DNA of 11,242 nt from Melioribacter sp. GTDB lineage: Bacteria; Bacteroidota; Ignavibacteria; Ignavibacteriales; Melioribacteraceae. This document shows, piece by piece, positions 7,358-11,242 of this stretch; the stretch's first letter is position 1; every line of letters begins with the position of its first letter. The notes beneath the pieces were generated by a model that was given only the letters and a program-made list of their open reading frames with translations, searched no databases and was not told the DNA's origin. The stretch spans positions 1 to 11,242 of the forward strand of contig JAENZU010000069.1 in the NCBI GenBank assembly GCA_016841125.1, written 5' to 3'. The position numbers and the translations under genes are program-made.

Positions 7358-8779
7358 ATGTATTTTGAACATATTTATGAAAAAGGTTTAGCCCAGGCAA
7401 GCTACTTTATCGGATGCCAAGCTACCGGGGAAGCAATTGTTATTGATCCCAAAAGAGATACCAATACTTATTTGGAAATTGCCGAACGTGAAAAGATGAC
7501 GATTACAAAAATTACGGAAACTCATATTCATGCAGATTTTCTTAGCGGTTCCCGTGAGCTTCAGATGGCTACCAATGCAGAGATTCTCCTTTCCGATGAA
7601 GGCGGGAAAGACTGGCAATATAAGTTTGAACACAAAGGTTTAAAAAACGGCGATATTTTTAAAGTAGGCAACCTTAAATTTGAAGTGATGCATACACCCG
7701 GACATACACCGGAACACGTAAGCTTTTTATTAACCGATACCGCTGCAAGCAGTGCCCCGATAATGATTTTCACCGGCGATTTCGTATTTGTGGGAGACGT
7801 AGGCAGACCTGACCTTTTAGAAGTGGCAGCAGGAATTAAAGGCACCCGCGAAAAAGGTGCGCATGATATGTTCCAATCACTCAAGAAGTTCAAATCTTTG
7901 CCCGATTATATACAAGTCTGGCCGGGTCACGGTGCAGGTTCTGCGTGCGGTAAAGCACTCGGCGCGGTTCCTAGTACAACAGTGGGATACGAGAAGATCT
8001 CAAATTGGGCATTAAATATCGATGACGAAGCAAAGTTTGTAGAGACATTGCTTGAAGGTCAGCCCGAGCCCCCGAAATATTTTGCGATGATGAAAAAACT
8101 CAACAAAATTGGTCCAAATGTTTTAGGCGGAGTTCCTCATCCGGCTCGGTTTACACTTACACAATTTAGACACGCCCTCAAACAGAATATGAAAATTATT
8201 GATACCCGTGATAAATTTTCATTTTCCGGCGGGCATGTAAAAGGTGCTATCAATATTCAGGATAATTCTGCATTCAGCACATGGGCTGGATGGCTATTGA
8301 ACTATGAAGAGCCGTTTGTGTTAATTGCACCCGATCACCGTATTTTAGAATTGACGAAAGCACTAATGAGAATTGGGTTGGACAATCTGCATGGTTATGT
8401 TCACGATTTGGAAAGCTGGGCAGGATCGTGCAATGAGCTGGAGACGGTCAATCAAATAACCGTGGCAGATCTAAAAAAGAGACTTGATGATAATGGAGTT
8501 CAAGTTTTGGACATTCGCGGGTATACCGAACATGAAGCGGTTAGAATTCCCGGCTCGATGAATATTCACGCAGGATTATTAACCGAAAATCTGGATAAAA
8601 TACCGAAAGATAAAGATGTAGTTGTTCATTGCGCATCCGGTGATAGATCAAGTATTGCAGTTAGTATTCTGCTTGCAAATGGTTTTGATAATGTAATAAA
8701 TCTTACCGGCGGAATATCGCAGTGGCAGCAGGACGGATACGAAGTTGAGAAAGGTCCAAAGCAGGATAAAGCCGCGTAA
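7358..8779 (+). CDS. MBL-fold persulfide dioxygenase-like protein with two rhodanese domains (CstB type)
   Basis: The 473-residue cytoplasmic protein has three domains. The metallo-beta-lactamase fold (about 1-250) carries THIHADF (55-61), TPGHTPEH (113-120), TGD (139-141) and GHG (190-192). His56, His116 and Asp141 align with the mononuclear iron ligands of ETHE1-type persulfide dioxygenases, while the residue that would complete a second metal site is Phe61 rather than His. Rhodanese domain 1 (about 265-360) lacks the catalytic Cys: the loop position reads APDHR. Rhodanese domain 2 (about 365-465) has HCASGDRSS with Cys425. The layout matches CstB-like enzymes, which oxidise persulfides to sulfite and form thiosulfate. 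Start ATG at 7358 follows GAAGGAG. It is the last gene of the sulfur operon. Iron-dependent persulfide oxidation is inferred from family and context; a glyoxalase II-like hydrolase is the less likely alternative. Confidence 0.93.
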   Translation: MYFEHIYEKGLAQASYFIGCQATGEAIVIDPKRDTNTYLEIAEREKMTITKITETHIHADFLSGSRELQMATNAEILLSDEGGKDWQYKFEHKGLKNGDIFKVGNLKFEVMHTPGHTPEHVSFLLTDTAASSAPIMIFTGDFVFVGDVGRPDLLEVAAGIKGTREKGAHDMFQSLKKFKSLPDYIQVWPGHGAGSACGKALGAVPSTTVGYEKISNWALNIDDEAKFVETLLEGQPEPPKYFAMMKKLNKIGPNVLGGVPHPARFTLTQFRHALKQNMKIIDTRDKFSFSGGHVKGAINIQDNSAFSTWAGWLLNYEEPFVLIAPDHRILELTKALMRIGLDNLHGYVHDLESWAGSCNELETVNQITVADLKKRLDDNGVQVLDIRGYTEHEAVRIPGSMNIHAGLLTENLDKIPKDKDVVVHCASGDRSSIAVSILLANGFDNVINLTGGISQWQQDGYEVEKGPKQDKAA

Positions 8780-8794
8780 CTATAGAAGGGAGAG

Positions 8795-8822
8795 CGGAAA
8801 ACGGAGATCGGAGATCGGGATA
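8795..8822 (+). repeat. four-unit heptanucleotide tandem repeat (CGGARAW type)
   Basis: The units are CGGAAAA, CGGAGAT, CGGAGAT and CGGGATA in direct succession, 15 bases after the stop codon of the MBL-rhodanese gene. Two units are identical and the outer two diverge. The run is purine-rich and strand-biased. No function is known to me; copy-number variation between strains is plausible. Confidence 0.6.
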
Positions 8823-8967
8823 AAAAACATAAGAGAATAGCCTAAATATTTGCAGGCAAAAATTTAAGAGTGATTAGGAAGAATGGTTTGGATGAGTAGT
8901 CTCCAGTCAAAAATTTAAATACTAAAATTGATTCAGAATTAAAATTTGAATGAAAATTGTAATATTA

Positions 8968-8992
8968 GATTCCGAGTCAAGCCCGGAATGAC
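8968..8992. repeat. dispersed palindromic repeat, GTCATTCCGG type
   Basis: The sequence GATTCCGAGTCAAGCCCGGAAT plus GAC contains the inverted arms ATTCCG (8969-8974) and CGGAAT (8984-8989). On the minus strand it begins GTCATTCCGGGCTTGACTCG, a short intergenic repeat wording seen in many bacterial genomes. It shares GTCATYCCGRGC and a following G-A-S-T-C-G core with the copy embedded in the protease gene at 876-904. Confidence 0.55.
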
Positions 8993-8994
8993 AG

Positions 8995-9009
8995 TTTTGA
9001 GACAGCCTC
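8995..9009. repeat. solo terminus of the 120-bp MITE-like element
   Basis: TTTTGAGACAGCCTC here equals the right end of the element at 5326-5340 except for one base, and its last 14 bases are the exact reverse complement of that element's left end at 5221-5234. No partner terminus or internal hairpins are found nearby, so it is a relic, a truncated copy, or one end of something larger that was lost. It directly follows the dispersed palindrome at 8968-8992. Confidence 0.55.
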
Positions 9010-9217
9010 AGATTTAATTAAAAACCGTTTAGTTAAGCTGCTTGAGATTATCTCAAACGTACAAAAACCTTTCAAAAAAAATTGGAAAACGTTTTCAGAA
9101 TAATATTCGAATTCAACCATCATCTAATATTAGTCTGATTTTTCATTCCCGGCAATTTAATCAATTGGACAAATTATCAATTTAAAACTCAGCTACTCAT
9201 GCACAATTCGGCTCTAA

Positions 9218-11227
9218 TTAAATAACACTCTGCGGATCAACATCGATGGAAACTCTAACATCTCGGTAACGTGATTTCTGGTTGAATTCAATGTAAGCAT
9301 TTAGGACTGCGTCTCTCAAATATCTTCCCGAAGGATCAACATCCCTATAACTTTTTATTAAAATTTGATGCCGGTAAAATCCTTTTATCCGTTCAATAAC
9401 TGCCGGCGTGGGCTGATTAACATTTAACCCCTTTTTATATTTTGATAAGAATTTAAAGATGTCATTCACTGCACCGCGGGCTTTTTCTTCTTTCAGATCC
9501 TTTGCTTCAATCAAACATAAACGTGTGAAAGGAGGATACCCGCTTTTTTCGCGAAGCACAATTTCCTTCGAAAAGAAACCGGGGTAATCATTCATCAATA
9601 CTTTCTGCAGTACAAAATTTCTGTGATCCTGAGTTTGTATCAAAACTTCCCCTTCGATACTGCTTCTTCCTGCTCGTCCCGAAACTTGAGTGAGAAGCTG
9701 GAATGTTCTTTCATCGGCACGGAAGTCAGGAAGCCATAAAGTTGTTTCTGCCGAGATAACGCCAACCAATGTTACCTGCGAAAAGTCGAGACCTTTTGAA
9801 ACCATTTGCGTACCGACGAGAATATCGATCTCGCCTTTCCGGAATTGATTAAGTATTACTCCGAGTCTCCCCTTCCTTTGGATTGAATCTGAATCGACTC
9901 TTTCAATTTTAACATTCGGGAAATAATAGTCTAGTTCATCTTCAACCTTTTGAGTGCCGGTACCGAAAAATTTTATTGAAAGTGAACCGCAAACCGAACA
10001 GGCTTTCGGCACTCGTTTTATCATTCCGCAATAGTGGCATTGTATCATATTTTTATGAAGATGATGCACCATAGAGACCGAGCAATTAGGACACATTTCA
10101 ATTTCACCGCAGTCCTCGCAGAAAACCTGTGTGGCAAAACCGCGTCTGTTCTGCAAAATAATAACACCTTCTTTTTTACGTAATCTTTCTGCAATCGCAT
10201 CAAGCAGAGTTTTTGAAAAGATGCTTTCCATCCGTTTCTGCTTACTTTCTATTTTGACGTCAACCAAACGAATTACGGGAAGTTTGGCGTTGTCAACTCT
10301 CTCTTTCAGCTCGAGCAATTTGTATTTACCGGTGTTTGCGTTGTGCTTACTTTCTATTGAAGGAGTAGCCGAGCCCAATAATACCGGGGCGTTATTGAAT
10401 TGAGCCAGCATTACAGCGGAATCGCGTGCATGATACTTGGGAACCATATCGTACTGTTTGTAACTTGAATCGTGTTCCTCATCCACCACTATCAATCCGA
10501 TATTTTTGATCGGGGCAAATAGCGCTGAACGCGGTCCGATCACAATTTTGAATTTTCCTTTTACCATTCCTCGCCACGAATCGAAACGTTCGCCGAGAGA
10601 CATCCGGCTGTGCATCATCGTTATTATATCCCCGAATTCATTGAGGAAACGGCTAGTAATCTGAGGTGTGAGCGAAATTTCCGGCACTAAAATTAAAACA
10701 GATTTTTTCTTTTTCAATGCAGTTTTTGCAAGTTCAATATAAACTTGCGTTTTACCGCTGCCTGTAACTCCGTGAAGCAAATATGGATTAAATTTCCCTT
10801 CATTAATATCCGCACAAACAACATCAATTATTTCCTTCTGCGGTTCGGTGAGCTTGAATGTTTTGATATCCTCATTGTATGTTTCGGTGTAGCGGCGTTC
10901 AATCTCTTTATCGAATACTTCAACCAATCCTTTCTGCTCAAGTGATTTAACGGAAGATTGATTCGAATTTGTTTTACTCAGCAGTTCAGCCTGCGGAACC
11001 TCTTCTCCTTTTAATGAAAGTAATTCCATTAAAATTACCAACTGCTTGGGTGCGCTGTTTTCAACCTCAGGGAAAAATTCATAAACCTCATCAGCCGGCT
11101 TTGCAAGTTTAGCATGCTTAACTGTTTTTATCCCGACTTTAGCTCCTTCAATTTCATCAAGAATTGTAGCCGCTCCTTCACTCTCAAGTTTTCGCAGGGT
11201 TGAATAGATATTAGATGTACCAACCAA
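9218..11227 (-). CDS. priA: primosomal protein N' (replication restart helicase PriA), N-terminal part missing
   Basis: The 669 residues cover a winged-helix-like region (about 1-110), the superfamily 2 helicase core and the C-terminal domain. Walker A is GVTGSGKT (153-160), the DEEH box is 249-252, and GSATPS is 285-290. Eight zinc-binding cysteines lie at 370, 373, 379, 382, 397, 400, 410 and 413. Further motifs are GTGTQKVEDEL (422-432), VGTQMVSKGLDF (471-482) and QVSGRAGR (514-521). PriA reloads the replicative helicase at stalled forks. The usual N-terminal 3'-DNA-binding domain, roughly 100-150 residues, is absent. The only start in this frame near the 5' end is TTG at 11227, and the codon just before it is TAA (11228-11230), preceded by four more open codons (G-Y-L-Q) to the window edge. 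The gene is therefore probably a longer priA broken by a nonsense codon or sequence error, not a natural TTG start. Confidence 0.9.
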   Translation of the reverse strand: MVGTSNIYSTLRKLESEGAATILDEIEGAKVGIKTVKHAKLAKPADEVYEFFPEVENSAPKQLVILMELLSLKGEEVPQAELLSKTNSNQSSVKSLEQKGLVEVFDKEIERRYTETYNEDIKTFKLTEPQKEIIDVVCADINEGKFNPYLLHGVTGSGKTQVYIELAKTALKKKKSVLILVPEISLTPQITSRFLNEFGDIITMMHSRMSLGERFDSWRGMVKGKFKIVIGPRSALFAPIKNIGLIVVDEEHDSSYKQYDMVPKYHARDSAVMLAQFNNAPVLLGSATPSIESKHNANTGKYKLLELKERVDNAKLPVIRLVDVKIESKQKRMESIFSKTLLDAIAERLRKKEGVIILQNRRGFATQVFCEDCGEIEMCPNCSVSMVHHLHKNMIQCHYCGMIKRVPKACSVCGSLSIKFFGTGTQKVEDELDYYFPNVKIERVDSDSIQRKGRLGVILNQFRKGEIDILVGTQMVSKGLDFSQVTLVGVISAETTLWLPDFRADERTFQLLTQVSGRAGRSSIEGEVLIQTQDHRNFVLQKVLMNDYPGFFSKEIVLREKSGYPPFTRLCLIEAKDLKEEKARGAVNDIFKFLSKYKKGLNVNQPTPAVIERIKGFYRHQILIKSYRDVDPSGRYLRDAVLNAYIEFNQKSRYRDVRVSIDVDPQSVI

Positions 11228-11242
11228 TTATTGAAGATATCC

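Larger units (their letters stand above)
8780..9217. other. 438-base convergent intergenic region, repeats but no gene
   Basis: The region lies between the ends of the sulfur operon and the priA gene. No open frame of credible composition is present. It holds a heptanucleotide tandem run (8795-8822), two copies of CAAAAATTTAA about 50 bases apart, a dispersed palindromic repeat (8968-8992), a solo copy of the MITE terminus (8995-9009), a 15-base palindrome TTGAGATTATCTCAA (9042-9056) and a 12-base palindrome GAAAACGTTTTC (9085-9096). No hairpin followed by a T-run is evident, so the terminator for either gene is not identified. Confidence 0.6.

Noticed and set aside
9042..9056. TTGAGATTATCTCAA palindrome as an intrinsic terminator for the convergent genes
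   Set aside because: No T-run follows on either strand, the loop would be a single base, and the stem is AT-rich.
1..11242. CRISPR arrays, tRNA, rRNA, riboswitches, phage or defence genes
   Set aside because: I looked for regularly spaced repeats, cloverleaf arms, known aptamer wording and nuclease/integrase motifs and saw none.

Overview
The window is AT-rich chromosomal DNA that looks like a member of the Ignavibacteria/Chlorobi-Bacteroidota group. The main evidence is the secreted subtilase, which ends in a type IX secretion (T9SS) C-terminal sorting domain of the 'NYPNPFNP...' kind, ends in KKLILLK, and carries the adhesin-like modules usual in that lineage. The PriA and DUF547 sequences fit the same group. 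This placement rests on remembered family patterns, not on a search.

Layout, left to right: (1) a short lipoprotein with a C-terminal membrane segment (+), whose start may lie outside the window; (2) a 310-base gap with no convincing gene but at least two repeat-like palindromic blocks; (3) a large T9SS-exported S8 subtilisin-like protease (-); (4) a DUF547 secreted protein (-); (5) a 120-bp element with 14-bp terminal inverted repeats and two internal palindromes, MITE- or REP-like; (6) a YceI-family periplasmic protein (-); (7) an AT-rich divergent promoter region; (8) a tight three-gene sulfur operon (+): TauE/SafE permease, single-domain rhodanese, and a metallo-beta-lactamase-fold protein fused to two rhodanese domains (persulfide dioxygenase/CstB type); (9) a 438-base convergent gap holding a heptanucleotide tandem repeat, a dispersed palindromic repeat and a lone copy of the 120-bp element's terminus; (10) most of primosomal helicase PriA (-), whose frame is interrupted by an in-frame TAA just before the window edge.

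Functionally, the only multi-gene system I can support is the sulfur operon. The MBL-rhodanese protein would oxidise or transfer persulfide sulfur, the small rhodanese would carry sulfane sulfur, and the permease would export sulfite or another sulfur oxyanion. This resembles the Staphylococcus cst locus without its regulator and without sulfide:quinone reductase inside the window. I see no wholly new system. The observations most worth checking are the repeat-derived peptide inside the protease sorting domain, the MITE-like element with its distant solo terminus, and the in-frame stop in PriA.
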